Source: Dicyema japonicum (taxonomy: Eukaryota; Dicyemida; Rhombozoa; Dicyemidae). Taken from it: 64,000 nt of DNA. The notes beneath the pieces were generated by a model, which was not told the DNA's origin, did not search any database, and saw only the letters and a program-made list of their open reading frames with translations. The translations under genes and the position numbers were made by a program. Position 1 is the stretch's first letter; each line of letters opens with the position of its first letter. This document shows, one piece after another, positions 37,797 through 49,727 of the stretch. The stretch spans positions 630,042 to 694,041 of the forward strand of contig RDEW01000014.1 of assembly GCA_011109175.1 (NCBI GenBank). The letters run 5' to 3'.

Positions 37797-39070
37797 TCAG
37801 GGGTTTTCAACCTTTTTTTACTCGTCGACCCCTTCGTCGACCCCTTGACCCCCCCTAATATTTAATAGACCCCTTAAAACTTTTTTATTTAGAACAGACA
37901 ATTCTAAGTAAAATTAGTTTACCCGATGTTAAGTTGGTATCTTAGCATAAATCTATAATAAAAAAGGAATTAAATACCAATGGAATCCCTGTGACTGATG
38001 TTTTTGACCAAAGATTCGATATCTGGCTCTATTTGTGTTATTTTTAAACGAATATCTCCTTTAATGGACACATCCAATCTGTTTCGTACTTTAATTACAA
38101 TTCGGTGTAGAATGCTAAATCCGCATTCAACACAGTATGATGTTGGAAAATAGAGTAGCAATTGTGCTATTTATGTCCACAATTTTGGATAACTCTCTTT
38201 CACTTTCATATTTTGCCAAAAAGTAGCAGGTGATTGTGAATCATTCTAAAATAGTTTTAATTCTGGATCGAATTTTAACATAATTAATTCCTCTTGAATA
38301 TTTTTTTTGTTCTTCTGGCTTTGACAAAAAGGGATTAATCATCCAAGATGGAATTTCCAATTCAAGAATATCTTGGAATCGAAGAATCAAATTTTTTAAT
38401 AAATGTTGCAAAAAATTTTAATATCTTCATTAAATGTTTGACCAATTGAGTGGAATTCGGGAATGTTATAATAATTTCTTTTTTCCAAGTTAAATTTATA
38501 TAACTTAATTTTTTCGATAAATATTTGAATAATTCTTTTACAATCTATTAACGTCACATACTTTCCCTGAAATTCTAATAAAACTTCATTAAATTTTCCA
38601 AAAATCCAAGTCAAATGAACAATTTCTATCTTTTTCGATACAATTAAATCTGCTAAATTACCATTCACCCTCAGAAGTAAGAAAATTTACGATTGTGTCA
38701 AATAATATTAAAAATCGTTCTAATGCATTTCCCTTTGATAACCATCGTACCTACAAAATAAAATTGGAAGCTATAACCTCAGTGTGAAGCACAAGACGGA
38801 CATATGTTTCTTTAGCCTCATAGCAAAATTTTCTAAAAAGACGATCATACTTGCTGTTTGCTTTAATTTTGTTTATGTTTTTAATAACTATATTTAACGT
38901 TTCATGTAGAATTGACGAAAGAGCTTTTGAAACCAAATGTTGTCTATGTAGAACACAATGTATATAAATCACATTTGGACATATTTCTTTTTTCAAATAT
39001 TCCGCAAATCCTTTATATTTTCCAACCATAGACATTGCACCATCTGTGGCACAAGAAACCAAATTTTCAT
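37797..39070 (-). mobile_element. hAT transposon remnant (ZBED/Charlie-like transposase)
   Basis: Left tip 'aggggttttcaaccttttt' then 'actcgtcgacccc', typical of this hAT group. Minus-strand transposase pieces: CATDGAMSMVGKYKGF with IHCVLHRQHLVSKAL (near 39050-38930, second catalytic region), then the middle (LADLIVSKKIEIVHLTW, LEFQGKYVTLIDCK), and the C-terminal dimerisation part LLYFPTSYCVECGFSIL, VRNRLDV, IEPDIESLV (38160-37985). Multiple stops and frame changes. The right inverted repeat and N-terminal BED finger were not found; a SINE-A piece lies just beyond. Confidence 0.7.
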
Positions 39071-39154
39071 ATGAATCAATTAGAGTCTAATTGATAGTTT
39101 TATTTCTTCCAGAAGAATTATTTCAGATTAAGACCCTTCTCTAGACGAAACTAT

Positions 39155-39275
39155 TTTTCTGAGAGCATTCCTTGGTTCTCCCTCTACGATTATTTATAAT
39201 AATTTTTTCTCTAGTAAAATTATGTGTGTGCTCTGCCTGAGCGTAGCTACAGCTAATATGGCTCTGCGTAAAAGT
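39155..39275 (+). repeat. SINE-A tail fragment
   Basis: 'gagagcattccttggttctc' and 'tatgtgtgtgctctgcctga', 'cagctaatatggctctgcgt' match the 3' half of SINE-A. Confidence 0.7.
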
Positions 39276-39299
39276 CCAGTTTGAATTTCGGTGAATAAT

Positions 39300-39880
39300 G
39301 GATGATTGATTCACCTCTTGAATCTAAGCAAGTTGTCCTGGTAACGCTTCTAGCACTTCTTTATGGATTACTGTACCATCATGAGATTTGAGAATTATCT
39401 CATATCCTTTTTTATCGGAACAACACATTTTTTAAAAAGAGTTTCCAAAAATTTGGATTATTTCAAGAGAGTTTAAAGCATGGTCTCTTCTTTTTCATCT
39501 TTTTTTCTTATCAACTTCGAGCATTCTTTTCTAAATGAACTTAATTTTTTCTTTCAAAAAACTTAAATCCTGAAAATCTCAGCATCGTTTCAATTTGTTT
39601 CGGTTAGTTAAATAAATTAATCAAGGAAGCTTGAATCGTCAGCCTGTTTCCGCGCTGACAATAGCTATCAAAATACGTTCTCGAAGCCATCCAGTCTCAT
39701 GTAGATCCTTGGTGACCCTTTGGATCATTGAGTCAATCCAACATACTAGATCAGGGATCAAATCGATAATTTATAAGGTGACTAGTGGCCTCAACTTAAT
39801 AAGTTGCTGAGGTCATCTGTTAATTAATTTCGGTATTTCGTTTTGATATTCATCATTTTAGAGAAGGTAGACTCACTGCG
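39300..39880. other. Unassigned stretch between hAT and LINE debris
   Basis: The complement of 39320-39430 has a 34-codon frame (MCCSDKKGYEIILKSHDG) that I cannot identify. The remainder is T-rich and may be the degraded 5' half of the hAT element. Confidence 0.3.
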
Positions 39881-40600
39881 CATAAACATTACAAAAACGG
39901 ACTCTACACGAATCGAACAAGCCAAATCAAGAAATGACGAACTCTGGAAACATACAAAAAAAACTCGGCTCACTACTAGGTGACGCCGGGGATATTTGTC
40001 GATGGAAAATGCTGGCCACAATATACTTCAAAAAAATGTACAACATCTGGATAAAAAAAAGGAATGTATCACTGAAACTTCGTGTCAGACTATACGACAC
40101 GTTTATCAAGCCAATGCTGATATACAATTCCGGAACATGGGGAACCTCAAAAAACGATTTAGAGAGGCTAGATACTTTCACAGAAGCCAACTGCGCAAAT
40201 TGACTGGAATCTTCTGGCCGAGAAAAATCTCAAACGAGAAACTACATGCTCTATGTAAATCTACACCAATTAGCATCGACGTTATTCTATCGAGATGGCA
40301 ACTATTCGGGCATATTCATAGACTGGACCCGACTACGCCGTGTAGCAGAATAATAGAAGAATATTTATACTCCGCGGGTAGTCACGGATTTCTCGGCAAA
40401 CCAAGAAATACATTTCCAGTTTGCTTAAAAAGATGATTACGAAACAATTGGTCGTAAATTGGTGACAGCAGACGACCTGAATGATGTTCGAATGAGGGCC
40501 AGAAACAAGATGGCGAGGAGGATGGTTGTAAAGCATGGCTCAAGCCAAACCCTTTTAGGGCTACACAAAGGAGCTTTTAACTAACTGACTAACTAGACTC
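39880..40600 (+). pseudogene. C-terminal part of a further LINE RT family
   Basis: Two overlapping frames (39934-40203 and 39996-40436) together carry the conserved post-RT segment: KMYNIWIKKRNVSLKLRVRL, KPMLIYNSGTWG, then RSQLRKLTGIFWPRKISNEK and SRWQLFGHIHRLD. One frame change near 40180. Ends with 'ctaactgactaactag', a short-repeat 3' tail. Distinct from the LINE at 7071. Confidence 0.65.
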
Positions 40601-40744
40601 ACATGTGCTTAAGCAAACATTGAAATATTTTCCATGGCATTTTTAAAAATTTTTTGTTTTTTAATTAAATAAAAAAATCTTTCAAGGGGAAGAAATTTAT
40701 AAAATTTGATCATTGATAAATCGTTAAAATTTCTTTTAAATTAA

Positions 40745-40836
40745 ATTTATTTAACCAGAAAACCACCGTCATAACCAGAATGAAAAATTCAGGTGATCCA
40801 CGCTGACATAATTGCCTCTCACACTATCACTGGAGA
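40745..40836 (-). repeat. LINE 3' end
   Basis: Complement 'gtggatcacctgaatttttc' and 'tatgacggtggttttctggt' equals the 3' UTR tail seen at 58843-58900. The preceding 40600-40745 is AT-rich without features. Confidence 0.5.
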
Positions 40837-41091
40837 TCAACTGAAGAAGCTACTCGATTTCGTAGATGTCACAGCTTTTGAGTGTACACAGACGTCATAG
40901 ATTCCTGAGAAAATACCAGCAATTTCACGCTCATAAAGACTTAAATATATGACTTTCGTCAAGACTTTCATTAAAAGCACGATTTGTAAGGAAATGTCCT
41001 CAATAAACCAGCTCTCTTCTTTTATATTTTTCCTCTTCAAATAGGCGTCAAAGCGTTCAGCAGGGTTAGCGATCTGCTTCCAATGAATCAT
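40837..41091 (-). CDS. Unidentified ORF, 84 residues, abutting a transposon
   Basis: Begins with a real ATG at 41091 (MIHWKQIANPAERFDAYLKR) and continues with a hydrophobic Leu/Ile-rich stretch (ISLQIVLLMKVLTKVIYLSL). I do not recognise the family. The start lies 11 bases from the inverted-repeat transposon at 41102 and the 3' side runs into a LINE tail, so it may be a gene fragment stranded between insertions, or part of a LINE I cannot place. Confidence 0.3.
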   Translation of the reverse strand: MIHWKQIANPAERFDAYLKRKNIKEESWFIEDISLQIVLLMKVLTKVIYLSLYEREIAGIFSGIYDVCVHSKAVTSTKSSSFFS

Positions 41092-41101
41092 GATGTTTAT
41101 A

Positions 41102-42040
41102 CTATTTCAGGTTTAAAGTGGGTCTTGCCAAAAGCAAAGTGGGTATAACTAAAAGCAAAGTGGTCTTACAAAGAGCAAAGTGGGTCTTACCAAAAGCAAA
41201 GTGAGTATACCAAAAGCAAAGTGGGTTTTACCAAAAGCAAAGTGGTACAAAAAATAATTTTTGTTTTTTTTGAACCGTGTGCAAAAAATGCAAAAGTTTC
41301 GAGATTAATTGCAAAAGTGACGAAGCAAAATGCAAAAGTCATTGGAATATCAAGAAAAAAATTTATTACTTCATTATTGGAATATCAATCGGAGGAAATT
41401 CCGATATATTTATGGATGAAACAAATCTCAAGATGCACATATCCCATAAAAAGAATCGTTCAAAAAAAGGAACAAGGGCTAATGTCGTTGAAACAAGTTC
41501 GCGAAATGCCAATGTACATTTCATTGGTTGTATCGGGTCCTCGGATTGTTACACTATAAATTCAAACGTGGATCTTTCAATAAAGAATCCGCCCATGAAT
41601 GGGTGAGAATTTGTTTACGAAAAGCCAAGGAAGCTTTCAATTTCCCAGTAGTGCTAGTAGTAGACAATGCTCCAGTCAGAGATAATGAATTCATCGAAAA
41701 TAAAATTTTAAGATTGGGTCCCTATAGCCCTATGCTCAACCCAATTGAGAATATTTGGTCAGTATTCAAATCTGATGTAAAAAAACACATCGCAACAGAC
41801 ATGAAAAATATTTTGTTGGTGTGAGACAAGAAGCTTTGTCAACTACGGAGTTTCGACTTCAAAAGTTAGAAGAAAGTACTACGGAGTTTCGACTCATTAT
41901 GTATAATCACTCCATCTCTATGCAACACCGTAATTGCTCGAATTCAGAGGTTGGCCCCATCGGTGTTGATGACATTGTTTATTAAATAATTTTATTGTTC
42001 CACTTTGCTTTTGGTAAGACCCACTTTAAACGTGAAATGG
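41102..42040 (+). mobile_element. Tc1/mariner-like (DDE_3) transposon with a repeat array at its left end
   Basis: 939 bp flanked by TA on both sides (41100-41101 and 42041-42042). Inverted ends of over 35 bp differ at few positions: left 'ctatttcaggtttaaagtgg', right complement 'ccatttcacgtttaaagtgg', both continuing into GTCTTRCCAAAAGCAAAGTGG. At the left end 'ccaaaagcaaagtgg'-type units are repeated about six times (41120-41247). The transposase survives in two frames: an N-terminal piece at 41221-41559 and a C-terminal piece at 41528-41824 with VVLVVDNAPVRDNEF and LGPYSPMLNPIENIWSVFK (last two DDE regions). At least one frame change; the N-terminal DNA-binding part is short or missing. 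Confidence 0.8.
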
Positions 42041-42059
42041 TATAGAAGCGACTGATCAA

Positions 42060-42335
42060 AAATGAACTATTCACCGATACTTTTTTATTTCTTTTTCTTA
42101 AGGGTCTCGGGCCTTTTGAGGTTAATCCTGAGTGAATTGCTGTCAGTGCAAAATTAGAGGGAGAAAAGACATCAACACAGGTGGCGTCCCAGATGAGATA
42201 TCTACCGTTTTCTCATGGGAAACGAGTTGTCCCGTCAAGTCTTTTGTTGGCTGAGGCTAGTCCAAGAGGCTCCAATTGGACCGGGAATCCGGCAGCTTTC
42301 AGTCGCCATGCAATAACTCCGTTCGCTCAATTTAT
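42060..42335 (-). pseudogene. RLE-type retrotransposon C-terminal fragment
   Basis: Complement reads LKAAGFPVQLEPLGL and, in another frame, the WDAT-type endonuclease motif, paralleling LKASGFPAQLEPVGL of the element at 22500-25732. Same family, 5'-truncated and decayed. Confidence 0.65.
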
Positions 42336-42720
42336 CATAATTTATGTGGTTTTTTAAAAATGCTGTCATAATGTATCACCAAATATTTTGCAATAACATC
42401 CTTACGTCAAATAAAAAAGCCAAACTGATTTGCGTCATTTTTATTTATCAGGTCGATAATTTAATATTTCAATAATTTAAAATTTTAAACCATTAAGATC
42501 CACAAATGAGGAACCACTGCTGGTGGTTAGGGATTATCATGATTTCCTTATCAAAATTAACTGCGCTCTAAATTCACGAGTTTATAAATTAATTAATTTA
42601 ATTTATTTTTTTATTAATTGTTATATAAAATTATAGTGTTTGAAAAAAAACAAAAAAATTTCAAGTTTACTTTTATATAACAGTTAATATTGCGTTTTTA
42701 CCAAATTATAATCAATATGA
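42336..42720. other. AT-rich region upstream of the ORP gene
   Basis: No ORF or repeat recognised. Very AT-rich from 42420; it may include the promoter and first exon of the ORP gene. Confidence 0.4.
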
Positions 42721-42734
42721 ACGAAATGTATTTA

Positions 42735-44053
42735 ATATTAATTTAATCCAAGTGGAGACGACGGAACTAGTTTTTATAGGGGAAAGAGGACCCCTGTTAA
42801 GAGAACATGTCGGACCTCAATTCCTAATAAATTGGACGTTTCTATCAGTCTGTGGTCTATTTTGTCAAAATGTATTGAAATGGACCTCACAAGAATTTCT
42901 TTTCCAGTCAATTACAGCGAGCCAATTTCTCTCTTGCAACGAATTACAGAACAGCTTGAGTACTCACAGCTGCTTGACCAGGCCGCTTCACATTCAAGGA
43001 ATCCGATTATGGAGATGGCTTACATATGTGCCCTTATAGTTTCTGCTTATTCCACCACCAAGCATCGCTTTGCTAAACCCTTTAATCCGATGCTTGGCGA
43101 AACTTATGAATTGGACCTCCTTTTTGAGCAAGGATGGAGGACAATCGCAGAGCAGGTCATTTCTACCAACATTTTAGGTCTCACATCATCCCCCCACGAT
43201 GGCTCAACATACTCAGAGTACCGACTGGCTATATTACCACGATTTAACGATTAGCAATAAATTTCGTGGAAAATATATCAAAACAGTCCCGAGTGGTAAA
43301 ATTACATATTTTAGTTCACCAGGACTTTGTGTAGTTCAATTCCGTGAAAGTGGAAATACTTACTCATGGCAACGACTCCCAATATTTGTGAATAACGTGA
43401 TCATCGGTAAGTTGTGGGTGGAAAACCGCGGGGACATTCATGTAGTTAACCATACGACGGGACATTACTGTACTCTTAAATTCCACTCCACAGCATATTT
43501 TTCTTTTCAGATTAACCGCACTGTAGACTTCTTTATTCAGCTAAGGTCACTGGGGAAATTAATGATTCTAAAGGAAAGACCTGTCTTGGACTTAGAGGAG
43601 AGTGGCACTCCCACATGGATATGATCGAGTCTAATGGCCAAACCAAACGGTTGTGGACCGCCGAAAAATACCCGTATTTACTTTTATGAGACGTTGAGAT
43701 GAAAATGAAGAGAAATACCGCTTTTCTACCTTTGCCATGCAACTCAATGCTGAAGAAGACCTCGTGGCACCTACGGATAGTCGTTTGAGGCCGGATCAAC
43801 GCAGCATGGAGGAAGGGAACTGGGATTGTGCAAACCACCTCAAAATCAATTTAGAAGAAAAGCAGAGGTCAAAAAGAAAAAATCCCAATGGTAAGGATTT
43901 GGTCTTCTATCTGTAGGAGAGAAATCTGGTCCACTTTGGTTTAAATTTATTAAGGATGAAGCGACTGGACAATTCATGTATCGGTATGTAGGTGGTTACT
44001 GGACTTGCAAAAATAAAAGGGATTGGTCACTTTGTCCTGATATATTTTTGTGA
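42735..44053 (+). CDS. Oxysterol-binding protein-related protein (ORP), lipid-transfer domain
   Basis: Carries sterol or phosphoinositide between membranes at contact sites. Almost the whole product is the ORD: SISLWSILSKCIEMDLTRIS, FPVNYSEPISLLQRITEQLE, HRFAKPFNPMLGETYEL (near 43075), the signature EQVSHHPP (43150-43197, split by a 22-nt intron), NKFRGKYI, GKLWVENRGDIHVVNHTTG, VTGEINDSKGKTCLGLRGEW, the basic C-terminus LVAPTDSRLRPDQRSMEEG and GGYWTCKNKRDWSLCPDIF. Further introns of 23 and 26 nt fit exactly. Stop 44051-44053. The frame is open upstream to about 42740 without an ATG, so the start exon is unresolved. No PH domain or FFAT motif is seen, so it resembles a short ORP (ORP1S/ORP2 type). 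Confidence 0.88.
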
Positions 44054-44059
44054 TTTATT

Positions 44060-45190
44060 TATTAATTGCTCCGGAGGGCCGTCAAATTGGTATTTGCATA
44101 CCTGCGATGTGGACATCATCTCTGACTGTAGGAGTTGTTCGGGGTCTCTTTGCTTGACATAACCAGGAGCTTTGCACAGAATTATCGAAAGATCGTCCTG
44201 AAAAGGCAGCCGGGAACACGATTAGTCCCTTAGGAAGAAGTGGTCCGAAATGAGTTGAGTTAAGGTCCTCCTTGTCCCTTTGTAGAACGTGCACTCCGAG
44301 ACATCTACCATGGGAGAGGGCAATCTAGTATCTTGTTCCAATTTAACCTATGGATAGCCTTTGCTGATATGTGGTCATTTATAATTTTTGTCTTAAATTT
44401 TCCGTAAGATGGATGGGGATCTTCGCCAGTTCCGGATACAAGTTCGTTATAATGTGAACAATTTCCTGATGTTTTGAATGAGTCAGAGAGTTGCAAGGGT
44501 AGTTAGGATCCGTAGTTTTAATAAAAACTGTAGGTTCTTCATGCGTAGACGGTCATCCAGAAGGTAGTGCTATCGATTGATTTTTCTCTTAATATCTTCG
44601 AACATGCATGGACTAGATGGAGAACAAACTAAGTAAATAAAATGACAGAAATTGATTAATAGTTAACAAATAGAGACCCCAAATATCTAAAGAATGAGAA
44701 ATTGGAGCCGACGACAACTGGCTAAAAATCTAGTGGAGGCCGTCGTATTTTCTTAATTTAGAGTTTTTGAATGCTCGTAAAATTTAGACGGAATCCGATA
44801 ACTTTGAATAAGAAAAAGTGTCTGTGCAAGCCCCATCCAGATCAGGCAGTTCCAAAAAGAAGGAAAGACCGTAATGCAATTGAAACGTTTTCCATCTACT
44901 CGTTCCAGGTCCACTGGTTCCAGAATCGAAGATAATCCAGCTGCTTCAAGAGAGTGTTTCACAACCTCGTTAATGGAGTCATGTCAAAGGATTCCTTTTT
45001 GAAAATGTGACAGCCTTTCCAGCAGATTCTACATGATGTTGTTGTAGAGACAACATGCTCCAATCGATCTTTCTTGAAATCTCTGGGGTAAAGGATTTTT
45101 AAAGAGACTGAGGATCGTCGGGAAATTGAATGGCTTTCCCAAAATTTTTTTCTGGGAGTTGTCATGGGAAACATCCACTCCTATTAATTT
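44060..45190 (-). pseudogene. Debris of RLE-type retrotransposon(s)
   Basis: Minus strand at 44962-44753 gives SLEAAGLSSILEPVDLERVD and GKRFNCITVFPSF, a mutated version of the EPVGLDRGDGKRPDG endonuclease region. 45174-44959 probably carries the preceding linker. 44060-44600 has two open stretches (e.g. LLPKGLIVFPAAFSGRSFD) that I cannot place with certainty. 45190-45350 is AT-rich and empty. Confidence 0.5.
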
Positions 45191-45349
45191 TTTATATTGT
45201 TAACTATCCAATGTGATTAAAAAAAGTTAACAAGATTGTCTTATTTTTGGGCTTTTTTTGTTTTGTTTATCGTCCAAAATTTCGCCAACAAAATGAAGTT
45301 CTATTTGTAGTTTTTGGATTTATTTAAAAAAATGTCATTTATGTTCAAG

Positions 45350-45960
45350 AGATCTCCGCAAAAGTAGCTGGTTATTCTGGGAAGTTTCTTTAGCGTCGCT
45401 TTAGAATGAGGCGTGCCACTAGTAGTCTGTGGTCACTCGAGGTTATCATGCCACTGTACGTAAGGGAGTCCGTGAGTAACCCCATCTGTGTTTGGCTGCA
45501 TAGTATGTAGTCGATTTGGTTAAATATATGGACTCGATTTCCACAGGAGTCTCTCCTCTGCCCTGTCCACGTTGTAATATGTCGAGCTGAATGTAGGAAC
45601 GCCGTGTTACAAAGGAATAGTCCGAATGTATAAAGGCTTCCCCAGACAGATTTCTGATCCCTCGGGCGTGCCTGCCCAGGCAGTTCGATTCTTCCCGCTT
45701 TTTTCCCACTTTTTTAATTCCAGTCTCCCGCTATGAAGAGCATGTAGGAGCTTGACAGGGAGGAGTAAGCCGATGATAAGGAGGAGTAGAAATTGTCAAG
45801 TTCCTCTGCGTTGGCGGATACCCTCATTGTGGTCGGTGCGTATACGCTGATTATCGATACGGTTGTTTTGCGATTGTTTCCAAGGAGTAGTTGGAGGATG
45901 GCAATTCTGTCGTTGATGCTCCATGTTCTATGAGCCACCAAACCGAGTTGTACACATTTT
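45350..45960 (-). pseudogene. APE-LINE endonuclease fragment
   Basis: Complement encodes RTTVSIISVYAP-like text (near 45860), FIAGDWN (near 45720), GIRNLSGEA and a region before SDHR, the order of an AP endonuclease. Frame changes at about 45712 and inside the 3' half. No RT is attached. Confidence 0.6.
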
Positions 45961-46032
45961 GTGTTATTACAAAGAAAGTAATAGAACTAAACTCTTAAAC
46001 AAGTCACATTGTATTCAACAAAAGTCTTAAAA

Positions 46033-48504
46033 TTAACATATAAACAAATGTGGAGAATGTTGAGGAAGTTCATCAGTAACTTGCATATATACAGCTGCAA
46101 AGCTATCACGAAGCATGGCATTATTCCGTTCATCATACAAAGATGCAAGTTTAAAAATAATTTCTTCACACAAAAGTGGATCCACCACTGTCAGAATAAG
46201 CCTTTTGAGTTCATTCTCATCAAAATTCACTGAAATCAAAAAATGAACAAACCGTCACAGTCTGCAGAGAGAATCTTGAAAATGGCGACATAACGCAATT
46301 TCCCCAAAACATAGAGAGGGTGCTTGACAGAAGTCAAAATATTATAGGCAGTCTCATACTCACCAAGACGAATCTAGCTATTAGACAAACCAAAACATGA
46401 CAGTAAGCCAGACATAGCTTAGATTCAATGCAAAGTTCAGTAAAGCACGAGCTTGTACAGCGTGAGGCTAATTTCTGACACTCAAATAAGGCTAGAGGAA
46501 AGGACTCGCAGCAAATATTCAGCTTACATAGCAATAACTGAGTTCTCAACCGAAGTGAAGTAGAGACAACGGGGTTTGCGTAGTCCTTGTCGAGCAAAGA
46601 CAACACTTTCTGACAAATAGTTTTCCCAGAATTATAGAATCCGTCGTATAGAGTCAATTCGGCCTGTTTGAGCAATCCCTCATATTTATTTTCATAGTAT
46701 ATTTGGTTAGCCAATAGTTTTGACTGAGCATAGTCGAGTCTGCGTATGGCATATGTAAATTTCACGGACAGATGATGCAAAATTTGCTGATTTTTCATAC
46801 CCAAACAGAGTTCTTTGGAATATAAGTAAAATTCGTCAATCAATTTCATCATATCGACCTCTCCCTGAATAAAGGACACAGTCAAGTCTCTATCGCTTAA
46901 GGCAATATCGATGCTTTGTTTGGTGAAAAATTCGTGCAAATTTGAAATAAAGTTCCAGGCTCCAATATCTAATCTTGACACTTGGAGGATCTCCTCGTTC
47001 AAAAAAAGGGAGATTAAAGCCAATGCGTTTACTTCGGCATCTTCAAAGGAAACAGCGCTGACATCCGGGCTAATTTTGATCCATCTTTCTGACAGAAGAA
47101 GTCCAATGCCAGAAAAAAAGCCCAAAGAACTACAAGTTAGTCACCGAGACAACCGATATCCAGAAAGATTGAAAAATGACGCAATTTGGAGCAAACATGT
47201 ATCCACATCACCTGTCTTCATAATTCTGAAATATGCAAGAGAGATCATGTCACAAAAAATACTAAATTTAAAATTCATCATACTCAATAGTATCAAACTC
47301 CTCCTTAGTAATCTTCTGCTGTAAGGCTGTGCCCCTAATGTTAGACTTTAGATTCTAGAATAACCAAATACAGAGACATTTAGCATAATACTCTCCTTTT
47401 TAGAGGACTTTGAGTCAATCAGCTTGATTTCTGAGGAAAAGTCGTCCTTTTTTATTCCCATGATTTTATACCACCAAGACTATGGTTATGGGGACAGTAA
47501 ACCAAGACAAAATAAACCGCCGACTCGTCTCCTAGGTGGTGAGCCATTTCCATAGCCGAGTCCAGATAGGACTCTAAGTTCGAATGTCTAATCTCAAATA
47601 AACGCCAAACCCCAAAAGATATCGTTGTGCAAGCAAGATTAGTGGGGAATACTTGAATTCAGCATCGCAACTGGAAATCTCATTGAAGTGATGGGACTTT
47701 GAAAGCTTCTTACCACTGACTGTCTTCATTATTAGGTCCTGGGAGCGCACATTCTCTCCATTTCTGACATCTAGTATCACTTTGAGCCATTCCTGCCATA
47801 TTTATAAAGACTGACCATAGGATATGTCTCGAAGCCCTGAGTAGAGTAAAAGTCAAAAGCTTTCTGTAATTCTCCACTCTTCATGACCTTGGAAGGGCAG
47901 CTTTTCATCAAAATTAACTGACATCAACTCAAAAAATACCTGTTCGTTGACAAAACGTTTTGGATTGGGAAATAAGCGTGGTACCGAACTACATGACATT
48001 TTCAAGTCACTTACGGCCTTTCCAAAACTAGTGAAATCGAACCCATGGCAGTGATATATTATTTTCGAGTGAATAACGTATGCGATGAACTCTAAATTGG
48101 ATTCAATGGCTTACCGATGGGAGGGATCTTAGGACTAAACTCATAATTGTAGGATTCAGGGAAGATTTTGAGATAATTGCTCACATATTTAAGCGAAACT
48201 TCCCAGGCATGTACGTGAGACTCTAAATCGAGATAGAAGAGTTCAAAGACATTCTCTGTTGTTCTTTCCTTGATAAACGTAAGGCAGCTCTCGACTGTAG
48301 CCAAAGGTTTCTAAGAATTTTGAAGAGAATTACTATGAATAGACGGAATATTGTCTTCAGTAATAGGGTGTATTCGTATTGGGAGAGGTCAATTTCGTTA
48401 GTGGCTGTACCTCTCAAGTAAAATTCCAACAAATATGCTATAATACAAGCACAAGTCGTATTATCGGGGGAATTTATAGAGAATCCATTACCACCACTAT
48501 ACAT
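46033..48504 (-). CDS. ANAPC5: Anaphase-promoting complex subunit 5 (ANAPC5/APC5)
   Basis: TPR-rich scaffold subunit of the APC/C ubiquitin ligase. Start ATG 48504 (MYSGGNGFSINSPD). A 23-nt intron joins LKTIFRLFI to KPLATVESCLTF (near 48330). Several further exons follow, then a long open segment at 47125-46334 with TPR-like helices: LDYAQSKLLANQIYY, YEGLLKQAELTLYDGFYNSG and TICQKVLSLLDKDYANPVV, matching the vertebrate YHLADSLVTGI...GVYRKAVVLQAQNQMSEAHK region in order and spacing. Another 23-nt intron joins SADCD to VNFDENELKR. The end, KLASLYDERNNAMLRDSFA, mirrors the family's ARLYHTLGKTQERNRCAML. Stop TAA at 46033. Exon limits between 47125 and 48090 were not all resolved. Identification rests on the C-terminal half. 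Confidence 0.72.
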
Positions 48505-48589
48505 TCCTTATGAAATTTTTTACAATTGCTATTTTATATTAAAAATATATTTAATTCAAAATTTTATTAAAGTTTTATTAATTAAAACG

Positions 48590-48700
48590 TTATGGGTTAG
48601 TCAGGTTCTTACTTTTTAAATAAAATGTGAGTTCCGCCTAAGGTGAGGTTTAAGTAATATAAACATTACTCCTTGGCGGCAGGGCTGTTATATATATTAG
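48590..48700 (+). repeat. Possible degenerate SINE-A tail
   Basis: 'aaataaaatgtgagttccgc' followed by 'gtaatataaacattactcc' resembles the SINE-A tail in order only. Weak. The rest to 49490 contains a 68-codon frame (49113-48907) without recognised homology. Confidence 0.3.
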
Positions 48701-49494
48701 GCGATACGTGCTTCGTCATAAAAAAGTGACTATCCTTCCTAGGTGGAATAGTTAAGTGGAAGTTATTTTTATTTTATAATTCTATAAATAAGTTTTTTAT
48801 TTGAAACATGAGATTCACATTAAAAATTAAAAAAATAAATTCTTGAGATCAGATTATATCTGGAACTTTGCCAGGATACGAGAAGGAACCTTCCCCTTTG
48901 TGAGTGTTAATCCAGGATTCCAAAACTAACAGCAGGAGGAAACTTGGTATGTACATCGGAACACGGAAATGAGACCCCAGAACGACTTAATGCTCTTGCA
49001 GAACATTGAGTTTCATCTTTAAAGCAGACGGCGCTGCTCTTCTTTAGATAGAGGTAGCCACATTTCAGCATCAAAATCAATTTATTTAGTTCTTTAGTTA
49101 ATTTTTTTTCCACGGCTTATATAAGTTTCTCCATTATGGACCAGATGGGATCGAACTACGTCATTAGTGGATACGGTTCTGATTCTTTTGAGTTGACTAA
49201 AAGGGGGACGAGAAATTATAAGTAGATGGAGATATTAAGCGTAATAAAGCCACTTCGTTAGCTCAATCTTTCGATTAGATAACAACTTGATTAACTGGCT
49301 ATTTTCTGAATCATTTATTTTAAACCTCGGGATCACAACACCAATTACAACCTAAGGAAAATACGGAAAAAACGTTTAATAGCTCTTACTTATTCTAAAG
49401 GATTCTCCATTAAGGAAAACTTGGTTCTTGAAAAAAAACGGTTGAGGATTTTGTACCTGTTTCTGTATTCCCTCTCTACAAATCCATCGAAAAT

Positions 49495-49715
49495 GAAAAA
49501 AATAAACAGTTCTTATCACTGTGGGAACCCTGCAATGAAGTGATGGAGGTCGAATGATCTTTTTTGGGCGTCGCCTGAGACAGAATGATCACAAGAACGC
49601 TACTTAAGTAGAAAAAGAATAGAGAAAACGAAAAAAACTATCAACCAAGTAATCAGGGGGAATCGAACCTAGGAGAATTATTATCATAACCAGTTAGTTA
49701 TCTGATATCCGTTTT
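49495..49715 (-). repeat. SINE-B copy with tRNA-like head
   Basis: Complement starts near 'taactaactggttatgataa', then 'cctaggttcgattccccctg' (B-box-like), 'attacttggttgatag', and 'tcattctgtctcaggcgacg' with 'cccaaaaaagatcat'. Same order as the copy at 54810-55115. Confidence 0.65.
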
Positions 49716-49727
49716 GAAAAAATAATA

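Noticed and set aside
41116-41250. CRISPR-like regularly spaced repeats
   Set aside because: Units are nearly contiguous and derive from the inverted end of the transposon; spacers are not unique, and the genome is eukaryotic.
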